Notes under the pieces: model-generated
What the model saw: only the letters and a program-made list of their open reading frames with translations
Database searches by the model: none
Told to the model about the DNA's origin: nothing
Shown: one piece after another, positions 46,674 to 58,410 of the stretch
How the letters are laid out: every line of letters begins with the position of its first letter
How positions within the stretch are numbered: the first letter of the stretch is position 1
Program-made: the position numbers and the translations under genes
DNA from: Burkholderiales bacterium
GTDB lineage: Bacteria; Pseudomonadota; Gammaproteobacteria; Burkholderiales; Casimicrobiaceae
Assembly: GCA_031277215.1 (NCBI GenBank)
Contig: JAITMR010000045.1
Span: 1-64,000 of the forward strand
DNA: 64,000 nt
Direction: 5' to 3'

Positions 46674-47734
46674 GCGCCGCCTCCGAGCAGCACCGACCAA
46701 CGAACTGCTACCGCAACAACAACGATCCACACCAGCGTCAACGGAATAAATATTTTCCAGCCGAGCCGCATGATTTGATCGTAGCGGTAACGCGGAAAAC
46801 TCGCCCGCACCCACAGGAAGAAGAACAACAACAATGTAACTTTGAGCGCAAGCCACAGAAATCCGTCCCCCAGCGGCGCAATACCAAAGATTGCCAACTC
46901 ATTAAAGATCGGCGCTGGAGCCATCCAGCCGCCGAGGAACAGAGTCGCCGCCAGCGCCGACACCAGAATCATGTTCATGTATTCGGCAAGGAAAAAGAGC
47001 GCAAACACAATTCCCGAATACTCGACATGAAAACCGGCAACCAGTTCGGATTCCCCCTCTGCCATATCGAACGGGTGGCGGTTGGTTTCGGCGATTCCCG
47101 AAATGAAGTAAACGACAAACAGCGGAAAGAGCGGCCACACATACCAGTGAAGAACACCGCCGGCTTGATGGCGAACGATATCGCCGAGGTTCAATGTGTT
47201 TGCCAACAAAATCACGCCGACCAGCGCGAATCCCATCGACAGTTCGTAAGAAATCAGTTGCGCGGTCGAACGCAGCGCCCCGAGAAGCGCATAGCGTGCA
47301 TTGGACGCCCAACCTGCCAGAATAATGCCGTAAACGCCAATCGAGCTCATCATCATGATGTACAACAAACCGGCGTTGAGATCGGCCAACCACAGATTTT
47401 CCGAAAACGGCACCACCCCCCACGCCGCTACCGCAGGTGCCAAAGCCAGAAGCGGCGCGAAGCGGAACAACATGCGATTGGCGCGTGCAGGAACGACCAC
47501 TTCTTTGAAGAGCATTTTGAGAACGTCGGCAAACGGTTGCAACAAACCGTTGGGACCTACCCGGATAGGGCCGCAACGCGATTGCATCGCGCCGATTACG
47601 CGCCGCTCGGCCAGCGTGAGAAACGCCACACACAAAATCAGCGGCGTTGCGATCACGACGATTTTGATCATCGTCCAGAGCACCAGACCCGGCGTACCCA
47701 TACTACCAAAGAAATCCGCTAACAACTGGATCAT
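46670..47734 (-). CDS. nuoH: NADH-quinone oxidoreductase subunit H
   Basis: [59 protein letters not shown]. Confidence 0.96.
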   Translation of the reverse strand: MIQLLADFFGSMGTPGLVLWTMIKIVVIATPLILCVAFLTLAERRVIGAMQSRCGPIRVGPNGLLQPFADVLKMLFKEVVVPARANRMLFRFAPLLALAPAVAAWGVVPFSENLWLADLNAGLLYIMMMSSIGVYGIILAGWASNARYALLGALRSTAQLISYELSMGFALVGVILLANTLNLGDIVRHQAGGVLHWYVWPLFPLFVVYFISGIAETNRHPFDMAEGESELVAGFHVEYSGIVFALFFLAEYMNMILVSALAATLFLGGWMAPAPIFNELAIFGIAPLGDGFLWLALKVTLLLFFFLWVRASFPRYRYDQIMRLGWKIFIPLTLVWIVVVAVAVRWSVLLGGGA

Positions 47735-50136
47735 GGCGCCGCCTCCAGATGGAATTCCCCACACACATCGAAACCGGCTGTCAACGGATGCGCCATGTCG
47801 AAGCGCACGGTGTCCGCCGGCAGCGTTTCATCGCACACCCAGGAAAGTACCACCGTTACCGCATCATTTTCTTCGCTTTGCCGTATCCGCACCGCACCAC
47901 CTTTTACGAGGTTCAACCGCGTTGCCAGCGCCGCGTTCATCATCACGCGCGGCGGCGCAGCCAACGCCGTACGCTGCAACGAGGGTGCGCGTCGCACCAG
48001 CGGGTCGGCATGGTAAATCGGCACACCGGCAACCCGCTCCACCGTTTCTTTCGCCGCTGCTTTCGGCAGCGCCTGCAACGCTGTATCAATACGGTTCGAC
48101 AAACGCGCCGCGATGCTGTCCGCCGACGGCAAGCACGAGGCGCGCACCACTTCCGGCGTTGTCTCGGCAAATGGTTGTTCGAGCAGTCTGGCAAGCGCCA
48201 CAATCACTTGCCAGCCTGGTCGCGTTTCACCAAGCGGCGGCGCAACGCCATAAAACGATTGAACGCGCCCTTCCATGTTGATGAACGTTCCCGACGTTTC
48301 AGTGAACGGCGCGATAGGCAATACAATATCCGGCAACACAACATCTGGCAGCACGCCTTCGTCCGCCGGACGGAAAGGCGACAGCGAAAGCACGAAATCA
48401 GCCTGCCGCAACGCTGTCAGCGCCGTGCCGCCCTGCGCAATATCAAACGGCGCTTCCGTGTGCAACAACACATACGCTTTTCGCGGTTTTTCCAGCATCG
48501 TTCGCGCATTCAAGCCGCCTTTTTGCGGCTGTGCATTTATCAAGGCCAACCCTACGCTGTTGGCCGCTTCCGGCAACACCGCAAGGGTCGTTCCCGTATA
48601 GTCGGCTAACCGTTGCGTCAGCGCATGCAGGAGTACCGCGTGTTCGTGTTGCTGAGCAAAACTGCCAAGGAAAATCGTTGTCCGTTCCGGCGCGTTCATC
48701 AAGCTGCGAACGATCGCTACATCATTTTCCAGTGGCGTCACTTCATCAAACACTTTCGGCAACGCTTGCGCCACTTTCGCTTCACGATGCGCAGCCACTA
48801 CCAACGCCGCCAACGCCGCTGCCAGTTGCGATGGCGGTACCACGTTTTCGTGCGCCAGCGGCAAATGCCAGTCGGCGCGTACCGAATGTAAACTGGAAAT
48901 GGCCGCGCCATGCCGCGCCGCTTGCCGCACCCGCGCTGTTAGTAACGGCTGATCCTGGCGCAAGAAGCTACCGATGAACAACGCTGCTTTCAGTTGCGAC
49001 ACGTCGGCAATCGGCATGCCAAGCCAAGGGACATGCGCGTCTTTGGAAGTGTTCGAAAAATCCTGTTGCCGCAAACGATAGTCGATATTGTCGCAACCCA
49101 GCGTCCACGCCAGCCGTGACATCAGCGTCGCTTCTTCAAGCGTCGCATGCGGTGAAATCAACACACCAAGCGCCTCGCCGCCATCGCGCTCAACAATATT
49201 TTTGAGACGGGCAGCGGCCAGCGGTAATGCCTCCTGCCAATCGGTTTCGATCAGCACACCGTCTTTCTTAACCAGTGGCCGCATCAGACGCGATTCGCTG
49301 TTCAGCGCCTCGTAGGAAAAACGATCTCTGTCTGACAGCCAACATTCGTTGATCGCTTCATTTTCAAACGGTTGCACCCGCACAACCTGATTGCGTTTCA
49401 GTTGAACGATCAGATTGGCGCCCAGCGCATCGTGCGGCGACACTGATTTGCGCCGCGACAATTCCCAGTTCCGCGCCTGATAGCGGAACGGCTTGGACGT
49501 CAACGCGCCGACCGGACACAGATCAATCATGTTGCCGGACAATTCCGATTCCACCGTCTCGCCAACGAACGGCACGATCTCGGCGCGGTCGCCGCGCCGA
49601 ATCATTCCCAGTTCCATCTGTCCGCCTATTTCGTCACTGAAACGCACACAGCGCGTACATTGGATGCAACGGCTCATTTCAACGGCAGACACCAGCGGCC
49701 CCAAGTCTTTCCCCAGCACGACCCGCTTGACTTCCTGGAACTGCGAACTCCCCTTGCCATAGCCTACCGCGGCATCCTGCAACATACATTCGCCGCCCTG
49801 ATCGCAGACCGGACAATCGAGCGGATGATTGATGAGCAGGAATTCCATCACGCTTTGCTGTGCCGCCAGCGCCATTTCGCTGCGCGTCCACACCTTCATC
49901 CCCTCGGACACCGGCGTTGCGCACGCAGGAACAGGCTTGGGAATTTTTTCGACCTGCACAAGACACATCCGGCAGCTTGCGGCAATCGACAATTTTTTGT
50001 GATAGCAGAAATGCGGGATGAACACTTTTAACGTTTGCGCGGCATCCATCACCGTGCTGCCCGGCGGCATCTGCACCGGCTTCCCGTTGATTTCCAGATT
50101 GAGCCAACCGCTCTTGTCGATGGCGTTTTCAGACAT
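47731..50136 (-). CDS. nuoG: NADH-quinone oxidoreductase subunit G
   Basis: [62 protein letters not shown]. Confidence 0.95.
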   Translation of the reverse strand: MSENAIDKSGWLNLEINGKPVQMPPGSTVMDAAQTLKVFIPHFCYHKKLSIAASCRMCLVQVEKIPKPVPACATPVSEGMKVWTRSEMALAAQQSVMEFLLINHPLDCPVCDQGGECMLQDAAVGYGKGSSQFQEVKRVVLGKDLGPLVSAVEMSRCIQCTRCVRFSDEIGGQMELGMIRRGDRAEIVPFVGETVESELSGNMIDLCPVGALTSKPFRYQARNWELSRRKSVSPHDALGANLIVQLKRNQVVRVQPFENEAINECWLSDRDRFSYEALNSESRLMRPLVKKDGVLIETDWQEALPLAAARLKNIVERDGGEALGVLISPHATLEEATLMSRLAWTLGCDNIDYRLRQQDFSNTSKDAHVPWLGMPIADVSQLKAALFIGSFLRQDQPLLTARVRQAARHGAAISSLHSVRADWHLPLAHENVVPPSQLAAALAALVVAAHREAKVAQALPKVFDEVTPLENDVAIVRSLMNAPERTTIFLGSFAQQHEHAVLLHALTQRLADYTGTTLAVLPEAANSVGLALINAQPQKGGLNARTMLEKPRKAYVLLHTEAPFDIAQGGTALTALRQADFVLSLSPFRPADEGVLPDVVLPDIVLPIAPFTETSGTFINMEGRVQSFYGVAPPLGETRPGWQVIVALARLLEQPFAETTPEVVRASCLPSADSIAARLSNRIDTALQALPKAAAKETVERVAGVPIYHADPLVRRAPSLQRTALAAPPRVMMNAALATRLNLVKGGAVRIRQSEENDAVTVVLSWVCDETLPADTVRFDMAHPLTAGFDVCGEFHLEAAP

Positions 50137-51421
50137 AATCGGCCACCTGACAACGACGGTGCTCAATATGATATTCGAACTCGTCGCGGAAATGTTTGAT
50201 AAAGCTGCGCACCGGCATCGCCGCCGCATCGCCCATCGCGCAAATCGTGCGCCCCATGATGTCGTGCGCTATCCGGTCAAGCGCCTCAATGTCACCGGGG
50301 CGGCCTTCGCCGTGTTCAATCCGGTGCATCATGCGCGACAGCCAGCCGGTGCCTTCACGGCACGGCGTACATTGTCCGCACGATTCATCGTGATAAAACT
50401 CGGACAAGCGCGCCAGGCAGCGCACCATGCAGCGCGTTTCATCCATCACGATCACCGCGCCCGACCCCATCATCGAACCGGCTTTGGCAATCGAGTCGTA
50501 ATCGAGATCGGTCTCCATCATGACCGCCCCCGGCACAACCGGCGATGATGAACCACCGGGAATCACCGCTTTCAATTTCCGGCCATCGCGCACACCGCCG
50601 GCCATTTCCAGCAGCTTCGCAAACGGCGCTCCCATCCGAAGTTCGTAATTACCGGGACGCTCAACATCGCCCGAGACTGAAAAAATCTTGGTTCCTCCCG
50701 CGTTGGGACGTCCCAATTCCAAAAACCATTGCCCACCGTTTTTGACAATAAGCGGCACGCAGGCAAACGTTTCAACATTATTGACTGTTGTCGGCTTTCC
50801 GTACAAGCCGACATTGGCCGGAAACGGCGGTTTGTAACGCGACTGCCCTTTTTTGCCTTCGATCGATTCGAGCAGCGCCGTTTCCTCACCGCAGATGTAC
50901 GCACCGAAACCATGATGGTTGAACAGTTCAAATGAAAAATCGCTTCCCAAGATGCGAGAACCGATGAAACCCGCCGCGCGCGCTTCGTCAACCGCTTCCT
51001 CGCAGCGTTCGTAGACTTCCCAGATTTCGCCGTGAATGTAGTTGTAGCCGCGTGCGCAACCCATTACATAAGCGGCAATAACCATTCCCTCGATCACTGC
51101 GTGCGGATTGAAGCGCAGAATATCGCGATCTTTGAAGGTTCCCGGCTCGCCTTCGTCTGCGTTGCAGATCACGTATTTTTCGGGCGCACCGCGTGGCATG
51201 AAGCCCCATTTCATTCCGGTCGGAAAACCTGCCCCGCCCCGTCCGCGCAACACCGACAACTTGATTTCGGCAAGTATCTGTTCAGGCGCAATCCGTTCAC
51301 TCAGAATTTTTTTGAGCGATTCATAACCGCCGCGCGCAACGTAATCCTTGAGCCGCCAGTTATCGCCGGTCAAGCCCGCCAGCAACACGGCATCCGAGCC
51401 GAAATCAAGAAAGGCGCTCAT
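50129..51421 (-). CDS. nuoF: NADH-quinone oxidoreductase subunit F
   Basis: [60 protein letters not shown]. Confidence 0.97.
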   Translation of the reverse strand: MSAFLDFGSDAVLLAGLTGDNWRLKDYVARGGYESLKKILSERIAPEQILAEIKLSVLRGRGGAGFPTGMKWGFMPRGAPEKYVICNADEGEPGTFKDRDILRFNPHAVIEGMVIAAYVMGCARGYNYIHGEIWEVYERCEEAVDEARAAGFIGSRILGSDFSFELFNHHGFGAYICGEETALLESIEGKKGQSRYKPPFPANVGLYGKPTTVNNVETFACVPLIVKNGGQWFLELGRPNAGGTKIFSVSGDVERPGNYELRMGAPFAKLLEMAGGVRDGRKLKAVIPGGSSSPVVPGAVMMETDLDYDSIAKAGSMMGSGAVIVMDETRCMVRCLARLSEFYHDESCGQCTPCREGTGWLSRMMHRIEHGEGRPGDIEALDRIAHDIMGRTICAMGDAAAMPVRSFIKHFRDEFEYHIEHRRCQVADYV

Positions 51422-51924
51422 CCGTGACGCTCCTCTTGCGCTGCCTCGACTCGCAATTGCGCCAGCAACGTATCTATTTGCGGCGGCGTTATTTTGCAAC
51501 ACATCCGCTGATGGTTGGCAAGCAACACCGGCGCTTCCTGGCAAGCACCCATGCATTCGCCCTGAAGCAATGTGAACATGTTGTCTTGAGTCGTCTCATT
51601 CCAGCCGATCTTCAACGTTTCCTGCAAATAGCGCCCCGCCTCACCTGCTCCCTGTAGTGCGCACGGCAAGTTGGTGCACAATGTCAGCACATAGCGTCCC
51701 ACCGGCTTCAGATGATACATCGAATAAAACGACGCCACCTCATAGACGGCAACCGGCGACATCTCCAGATAGTCCGCTACTTCGCGCAGCGCTTCGGGCG
51801 ACAACCAGCCGCGCTCCTCCTGCACAATCGTCAGCGCGGCCATCACTGCCGACTGCTGTCGGCCTGCCGGATACTTGGCAATGGCTTTGTCGATCTTCTG
51901 ACTGGCAGTGGTAGAAAGCGGCAT
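51418..51924 (-). CDS. nuoE: NADH-quinone oxidoreductase subunit E
   Basis: [29 protein letters not shown]; 2Fe-2S region [13 protein letters not shown]. Confidence 0.96.
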   Translation of the reverse strand: MPLSTTASQKIDKAIAKYPAGRQQSAVMAALTIVQEERGWLSPEALREVADYLEMSPVAVYEVASFYSMYHLKPVGRYVLTLCTNLPCALQGAGEAGRYLQETLKIGWNETTQDNMFTLLQGECMGACQEAPVLLANHQRMCCKITPPQIDTLLAQLRVEAAQEERHG

Positions 51925-51935
51925 CGTCGCTCCTC

Positions 51936-53183
51936 TCAACGGTCCACAGAACCGAAAACAATATCGTAAGTACCGATCAGCGCTACCACGTCCGACAACA
52001 TGTGTCCGGGCGCCATCGCCGCCAACATCGACAAATGCACAAAGTCCGGCGTGTGAAGTTTGACGCGGTATGGTTTGTTGCCGCCGTCGGAAATCATATA
52101 AACGCCGAATTCGCCTTTCGGATGTTCCACCGCCGCATACGCTTCACCGGCAGGCACAGGGAAGCCTTCCGTGAACAGCTTGAAATGGTGAATCAGCGCT
52201 TCCATGTCGGCCTTGATTTCGGCGCGTGGCGGGGGCGCAATTTTGCGGTCGCCGGAAATCACCGGGCCGGGATTGGTGCGCAACCAGTTAACACATTGCA
52301 GAACCAACTTCGCCGATTGCCGACACTCTTCCATCCGCACAAGGTAACGGTCGTAGCAATCGCCTCCGGTGCCCGTTGCAACGTCGAAATCGAGCTTATC
52401 GTAAACAGCGTACGGCTGCTTCTTTCGCAAATCCCAGGCAACTCCGGAAGCACGCAACATCGGGCCGGTACAACCCATCGCTATCGCTTGTTCGGAGGAA
52501 ACCACGCCGATGCCAACCGTGCGCTGCTTCCAAATCCGGTTGTCGGTCAAAAGCGTTTCAATATCATCCACTCGCTCCGGCAACTGTTTGGCAAAATCTT
52601 CTATGAAATCGAGAACCGTCCCTTGCCGGTTGGCATTCATCCGCGTCAGTTCTTCGGCGCTACGTAATGACGACTGGTATTGCGGCATCTTGTCGGGAAG
52701 ATCGCGATAAACGCCGCCGGGACGGTAGTAATTGGGGTGCATCCGGGCGCCCGTGGTCGCTTCCAGAATATCGAAACAGGATTCGCGTTCACGAGCGCCG
52801 AACAGGAAAACCGTCATCGCGCCGAGATCCAACGCGCACGTTCCGACCCACAGCATGTGGTTCATGATTCGCGACAGTTCGTCGAACATCACCCGCAAGT
52901 ATTGCGCACGTATCGGCACCTCGATCTGCAGCAGCTTTTCAATCGCCAGACAAAGTGCGTGTTCGTTCGCCATCATTGAGCTGTAGTCGAGGCGATCCGC
53001 ATACGGCAACCCTTGCAGATACGTCTTGTGCTCCATCAACTTTTCAGTACCGCGATGCAGCAACCCGATATGCGGATCAGCGCGCACCACCACTTCGCCG
53101 TCCAGTTCCAGGACGAGACGCAACACCCCGTGCGCCGACGGGTGTTGCGGTCCGAAATTGAGTTGGTAATGATGCTCGCTCAT
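51936..53183 (-). CDS. nuoD: NADH-quinone oxidoreductase subunit D
   Basis: [56 protein letters not shown]. Confidence 0.97.
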   Translation of the reverse strand: MSEHHYQLNFGPQHPSAHGVLRLVLELDGEVVVRADPHIGLLHRGTEKLMEHKTYLQGLPYADRLDYSSMMANEHALCLAIEKLLQIEVPIRAQYLRVMFDELSRIMNHMLWVGTCALDLGAMTVFLFGARERESCFDILEATTGARMHPNYYRPGGVYRDLPDKMPQYQSSLRSAEELTRMNANRQGTVLDFIEDFAKQLPERVDDIETLLTDNRIWKQRTVGIGVVSSEQAIAMGCTGPMLRASGVAWDLRKKQPYAVYDKLDFDVATGTGGDCYDRYLVRMEECRQSAKLVLQCVNWLRTNPGPVISGDRKIAPPPRAEIKADMEALIHHFKLFTEGFPVPAGEAYAAVEHPKGEFGVYMISDGGNKPYRVKLHTPDFVHLSMLAAMAPGHMLSDVVALIGTYDIVFGSVDR

Positions 53184-53197
53184 CTCACGTTTTCGGC

Positions 53198-53824
53198 TCA
53201 ACGGGTTTCTGCGGAAGGCAATGGCGTCGGTGTGCTGTCGCCGTAATGCGGTTCACGAACAATGCGCGGCACGTTATCGCGCGGTTCGATGGACACAGGC
53301 TCGTACACCACCTGCTTTTGCTCCGGGTCGTAGCGCATCTCAATATGACCCGACAGCGGAAAATCTTTTCGGAACGGATGACCGGTGAAACCATAATCGG
53401 TAAGAATCCGGCGCAAGTCGGGATGGCCTTCAAAGGCAATACCGTACATGTCAAAACACTCGCGCTCCATCCAGTTCGCTGACGGCCATAACGACACCAG
53501 CGAAGAAACCACCGGCTCCGTTTCACTTTCGACGAAAACACGAACCCGCAACCGCCCGTTGTTCCGAATGGATAGCAAATGATAAACCACCGCAAAACGC
53601 GGCGCATCCGGTTCGCGCCCAGTGAATTCTTCATAGTCAACACCGGCCACGTCGATCAGCGCATCGAACGACAAATCGGGTTCGTCACGCAAACGTTGCA
53701 TCGTTGCGAACAGCTGCGCCATTGGAACTTCCAGCGTCAATTCACGATACGCCTCAACAAGAACAACACTCTCGCCGAAAATTCTGGTGAGCGTCTTTTT
53801 GAGATGTGACAGCGGCAGTCTCAT
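53198..53824 (-). CDS. nuoC: NADH-quinone oxidoreductase subunit C
   Basis: [49 protein letters not shown]. Confidence 0.96.
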   Translation of the reverse strand: MRLPLSHLKKTLTRIFGESVVLVEAYRELTLEVPMAQLFATMQRLRDEPDLSFDALIDVAGVDYEEFTGREPDAPRFAVVYHLLSIRNNGRLRVRVFVESETEPVVSSLVSLWPSANWMERECFDMYGIAFEGHPDLRRILTDYGFTGHPFRKDFPLSGHIEMRYDPEQKQVVYEPVSIEPRDNVPRIVREPHYGDSTPTPLPSAETR

Positions 53825-54351
53825 GAGCGTCTCACCGACCGCGTCCGCCAGATTTTATTCTGTAGTTGCAAGATGCCATAAACCAATGCTTCCGCCGTCG
53901 GCGGGCAACCAGGCACATAAATATCGACCGGCACGATGCGATCACATCCGCGCACCACCGAATAAGAATAGTGATAGTAACCGCCACCATTGGCGCACGA
54001 ACCCATCGAGATCACCCAGCGCGGTTCGGCCATCTGGTCGTAAACTCGCCGCAATGCGGGAACCATTTTATTGCACAGCGTTCCGGCGACGATCATCACG
54101 TCCGATTGACGCGGGCTGGGGCGGAAGATCGTTCCGAAACGGTCAAGGTCGTAACGCGCTGCGCCGGAATTCATCATCTCCATAGCGCAACACGCCAGCC
54201 CGAAGGTCATCGGCCACATCGAGCCATCACGCGCCCAAGCAGCCAGGATGTCCAGCGTCGTCGTCACGAAGCCTTGGGACGTGACGTTTTCGTTCAACGC
54301 GTCGGTAGCGATCCGATGGTCAGGTGTCAGCGAAATCGGTGTCAAAGCCAT
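53821..54351 (-). CDS. nuoB: NADH-quinone oxidoreductase subunit B
   Basis: [61 protein letters not shown]. Confidence 0.97.
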   Translation of the reverse strand: MALTPISLTPDHRIATDALNENVTSQGFVTTTLDILAAWARDGSMWPMTFGLACCAMEMMNSGAARYDLDRFGTIFRPSPRQSDVMIVAGTLCNKMVPALRRVYDQMAEPRWVISMGSCANGGGYYHYSYSVVRGCDRIVPVDIYVPGCPPTAEALVYGILQLQNKIWRTRSVRRS

Positions 54352-54362
54352 GGTGTCCGGCC

Positions 54363-54719
54363 TCAATCCCATTCCAGCGCTTTGCGGCGCCATTCATAGA
54401 CAAGCCCCAAGCCCAACAGGGCAAGAAAAATCAGCATCGCCACAAATCCGGCTATGCCGATTTCCGGCAGCGCCACCGCCCATGGCAACAAAAAGATTAA
54501 TTCGAGATCGAAGAGAATAAAGAGAATCGCTACCAGATAATAGCGAATGTTAAACGGGGAACGGGCGTCTTCCAGCGCGTCGAAACCGCATTCGTAAGGC
54601 AAAACTTTTTCGGGATCGTGACGGGGCGGCGAAAACAACCGATTCAGCCCTATCATTGAAAGGCCGATCAAAAAACCTACAAAGATGATGAGTAAAATCG
54701 GAAGGTAATTTCCTAACAT
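54363..54719 (-). CDS. nuoA: NADH-quinone oxidoreductase subunit A
   Basis: [45 protein letters not shown]. Confidence 0.96.
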   Translation of the reverse strand: MLGNYLPILLIIFVGFLIGLSMIGLNRLFSPPRHDPEKVLPYECGFDALEDARSPFNIRYYLVAILFILFDLELIFLLPWAVALPEIGIAGFVAMLIFLALLGLGLVYEWRRKALEWD

Positions 54720-55019
54720 GTCACATCTTTCTAGACTGCATCTCTCAACCTGTTCACGGCTTCACATCAGCATCTTCAGACGTTCAGCAATGCGTCGTGA
54801 ACAGACTTTTGGTTGCTCGTCTCTACCGAGCTTGCAACCCAAGACATCTCCTCTATAGCCCCCGATTGCTCCCACGATCATACCACCGAATTTGAAAAAA
54901 TATAACCATGTTTTAATAGGGGAAATAGCAAGAAAAACTCTTGTTTCCCATGACGGCTATCAGGGTTTTGGACGCCCAGTATCAGAGGCCACGCATCAGG
55001 AACCAGAAAAGCACTATCT

Positions 55020-55580
55020 CACGCGAAGCTGCGAAGAAAAAGCCTTCCCCTTCTGTTTGCCCCCTTTCCCGCTTGCGGGAGGAGGGGCGAGTTGTCAGAG
55101 ATCGTAGCGCCGTAGGCCAGGATGAAGCGTAGCGCAATCCCAGCGCCTTGGATTTTGATGATCGTTTGAAGCTGGGGTTTCACCTCGTTTCATCCCCGCC
55201 TACGCTCTTATTTTATTTGAGAGAAAATCATTTCAAGCAGCGCAGTAATAACAAAGCAAATAAGCAAGGCTATCACAAATGCGATTGCCGCAAAGAGCTA
55301 CAAGAAACCCAAATAAACACGATCAGCCAATTGAAACAAACGCCGCTCACTATCAAAACCATGATCGCAAGAATATTAAGCGTGTAGACCATCATCAAGG
55401 CACAAAAAGCTTAACCACAAAGAACGCATAGCGTGCAAAGAAAAAAACCGGCGTTCATTGCGAGCGAAGTGAAATCCCGGCCTATAGCGGTAGATTCTGC
55501 GGCTTCGCTTCGCGCAGAATGACGGCGACCCCACCCGAACCCTCTCGATCAAAATAGCTTCGGGGGCAGGCTCTTGAAGG
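55020..55580. repeat. Intergenic repeat-rich region upstream of nuoA / downstream of lpdA
   Basis: Contains GGATGAAGCGTAGCGCAATCCCAGC, GATTCTGCGGCTTCGCTTCGCGCAGAATGACGG and GATCAAAATAGCTTCGGGGGCAGGCTCTTGAAGGGG repeat modules. Confidence 0.65.
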
Positions 55581-55597
55581 GGAAGGAGAAAAACGTC

Positions 55598-57037
55598 TCA
55601 AAAATTCAGCGCCCGTCCATCCAGCGCCAGCGCCGCTTCCTTGACGGTTTCCGTCAGTGTCGGATGTGCGTGGCAGATTCGTGCGATGTCTTCGCTCGAA
55701 GCGCCAAACTCCATTGCGATCACACCTTCCATCACCAACTCTGACGCCATCGGCCCGATGATGTGCAAGCCAAGCACGCGATCCGTTGTTGCGTCAGCCA
55801 ACCACTTGACGAATCCCCGCGTATCGCCGAGCGCTCGTGCGCGGCCATTGGCCATGAACGGGATGCTCCCTGCCCGATACGAAACACCCGCTGCTTTCAA
55901 TTGCTGTTCGGTTTTGCCAACCCAGGCGATTTCTGGAGACGTGTAAATCACATAAGGAATCGTGTTGAAATCGACGTGCGCTTTCTGCCCAGCCAGACGT
56001 TCAGCAACAGCCACACCTTCTTCTTCGGCCTTGTGCGCCAGCATCGGGCCGCGCACCACATCACCAATCGCCCAGACATTGGGAAGATTGGTACGGCAAT
56101 CATCATCGACCGCGATGAAACCCCGCTCGTCGAGCGTCAGACCAACCGCTTCTGCGTTCAACCCGGAAGTGTTCGGAACCCGACCGATGGAAACGATGAG
56201 TTTGTCGAAGGATGATTTTTGTGTGACGCCTTTTGCGTCGGTGTATTCCACCAAAACGTCTTTACCATCGGTTTTAACACTCGTGATGTTTACGCCTGTA
56301 TGAATCATCAGCCCCTGCGCTTTGAACAGCTTGGCCGCCTCTTTGGCAACCGCACTGTCGGCAACACCGAGAAATTCTGGAAGCGCTTCAAGCAGGGTCA
56401 CTTCCGCGCCCAGCCGTCGCCACACCGATCCCATTTCAAGCCCGATCACACCTGCGCCAACCACACCCAGCCGTTTCGGCGTTTCTGTCAATGCCAGCGC
56501 TCCCTCGTTATCGAGAAGTCGTTTGTTGTCAAACGGCGCTCCCGGCAATGCTCGCGGCGACGAACCCGTCGCAACAACGACGTGCGTCGCTGCCAAGGTT
56601 TCTGTTTTTTTATCTGCGCCGGCTAACGAAACGTTCAACTGCCAACTGTTTTCTTTCTTTCCCTCAAACGCCGCACGCCCATGAAAAAACGTGATCTTGT
56701 TTTTTTTGAACAGGTAAAGAATGCCTTCGTTGGTTTGTTGAACGATCTTCGTTTTACGAGCGATCATTTTCGGAACGTCGATGCTCAGATCTTTTAAGCC
56801 AATGCCGTGCTCGACAAAATGCGTCCGTGCCATCTCGAAATGTTCGGACGATTGCAGCAACGCTTTCGACGGAATACAGCCAACATTGGTACATGTGCCG
56901 CCCGGCGCAGGCTTGCCATCGACGCGCACACCATCATCAATGCACGCCACTTTGAATCCCAGTTGCGCCGCCCGAATTGCCGCAATATAACCGCCCGGCC
57001 CTGCCCCGATTACTGCTACGTCGAATGTGCTCGCCAT
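55598..57037 (-). CDS. lpdA: Dihydrolipoyl dehydrogenase
   Basis: [53 protein letters not shown]. Confidence 0.97.
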   Translation of the reverse strand: MASTFDVAVIGAGPGGYIAAIRAAQLGFKVACIDDGVRVDGKPAPGGTCTNVGCIPSKALLQSSEHFEMARTHFVEHGIGLKDLSIDVPKMIARKTKIVQQTNEGILYLFKKNKITFFHGRAAFEGKKENSWQLNVSLAGADKKTETLAATHVVVATGSSPRALPGAPFDNKRLLDNEGALALTETPKRLGVVGAGVIGLEMGSVWRRLGAEVTLLEALPEFLGVADSAVAKEAAKLFKAQGLMIHTGVNITSVKTDGKDVLVEYTDAKGVTQKSSFDKLIVSIGRVPNTSGLNAEAVGLTLDERGFIAVDDDCRTNLPNVWAIGDVVRGPMLAHKAEEEGVAVAERLAGQKAHVDFNTIPYVIYTSPEIAWVGKTEQQLKAAGVSYRAGSIPFMANGRARALGDTRGFVKWLADATTDRVLGLHIIGPMASELVMEGVIAMEFGASSEDIARICHAHPTLTETVKEAALALDGRALNF

Positions 57038-57055
57038 CGCTGTTTTATCCTTTCA

Positions 57056-58276
57056 TCAAACGTCCAGCAAGATGCGCGCCGGGTCTTCCAGCGCCTCTTT
57101 GATCGCAACCAGTGACAGCACCGCTTCACGGCCATCGATCAGACGATGGTCGTAAGACAAGGCCAAGTAGTTCATCGGTCGAATGACGATCTGCCCGTTT
57201 TCGACCACGGGACGTTCCTTGGTGGCGTGCACACCAAGAATCGCTGATTGCGGTGGGTTGATGATCGGTGTTGACATCATCGAACCGAAAACGCCGCCGT
57301 TGCTGATCGTGAACGTGCCGCCGGTCAATTCTTCGATGGTCAGCTTGCCTTCCTGAGCGCGCTTGCCGAATTCGCCGATTTGTTTTTCGATCTCGAGAAA
57401 CGATTTTTGATCCGCGTCGCGCAGAACCGGCACGACCAGTCCGCGTGGGCTGCCGACCGCCACGCCAATATCAAAATAACCGTGATACACCACATCGCTG
57501 CCGTCAATGGACGCATTAACGATGGGATATTTTTTTAGCGCATAGACCACCGCCTTGACGAAAAACCCCATGAATCCCAAACGAACGCCATGCACTTTCT
57601 CGAAGCGGTCACGGTATTTGTTGCGCAAATCCATCACCGGTTGCATGTTGACTTCGTTGAACGTGGTCAAAATCGCCGCCGTCGATTGCGATTCCACTAA
57701 GCGTTCTGCAACGCGCTGACGTAGCCGCGACATCGGCACGCGCTGTTCGATGCGACCAGAGTCCGTCGCGCCACTCACAGTCGGAAGGGAGGCCACCGCT
57801 GGCGCAGATGCCTTCGGCGCTTCTGAGGTTTTCGCCACAACAGCAGACATCACATCGGCCTTGGTAATTCTGCCGCCACGCCCGCTGCCTTCGACATCCG
57901 CCGCCGTCAGGTTTTTCTCGTCCATCAATTTGCGAGCAGCGGGTAGCGCCGTCGTTTCGGCTCCGGTTTTGGCTTCTGTTGCCGAAGGAGGTTGCGGTTC
58001 GGGTGCGGCTTCCGCTTTTTTGGCGGGTGCCACTTCCGCCGCTGTATCAAGCACGGCGATCACTTGTCCGGCCTTCACGACAGCACCATCGCTCTCAACG
58101 ATTTCCACCAGAACCCCCGCTCCCGGCGCTGGAAGTTCCAGCACGACTTTATCGGTTTCAAGGTCAATCAGGTTTTCATCACGGCCAACCAGGTCTCCGG
58201 TTTTTTTGTGCCACTGCACCAAAGTTGCTTCGCTGACCGATTCAGGAAGCGGCGGGACTTTGATTTCAATCTTCAT
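57056..58276 (-). CDS. odhB: Dihydrolipoyllysine-residue succinyltransferase (E2o)
   Basis: Lipoyl domain [91 protein letters not shown]. Confidence 0.96.
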   Translation of the reverse strand: MKIEIKVPPLPESVSEATLVQWHKKTGDLVGRDENLIDLETDKVVLELPAPGAGVLVEIVESDGAVVKAGQVIAVLDTAAEVAPAKKAEAAPEPQPPSATEAKTGAETTALPAARKLMDEKNLTAADVEGSGRGGRITKADVMSAVVAKTSEAPKASAPAVASLPTVSGATDSGRIEQRVPMSRLRQRVAERLVESQSTAAILTTFNEVNMQPVMDLRNKYRDRFEKVHGVRLGFMGFFVKAVVYALKKYPIVNASIDGSDVVYHGYFDIGVAVGSPRGLVVPVLRDADQKSFLEIEKQIGEFGKRAQEGKLTIEELTGGTFTISNGGVFGSMMSTPIINPPQSAILGVHATKERPVVENGQIVIRPMNYLALSYDHRLIDGREAVLSLVAIKEALEDPARILLDV

Positions 58277-58410
58277 GAATTATTTTCCTCTGTGCAATAC
58301 GGTGAGTCTTGTCAACCTTTAGACGCGGCGGCCAGCAATAAACGGAGCAGTACAAGCAATGCGGTAAGACGAAGTCAACGATGTGTGAAGGTTGACGCGG
58401 TTCACGGCGC

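Noticed and set aside
41882-48609. Several 200-315-aa + strand ORFs across the nuo operon
   Set aside because: All antisense to conserved complex I subunits; Arg/His/Gln-rich shadow translations.
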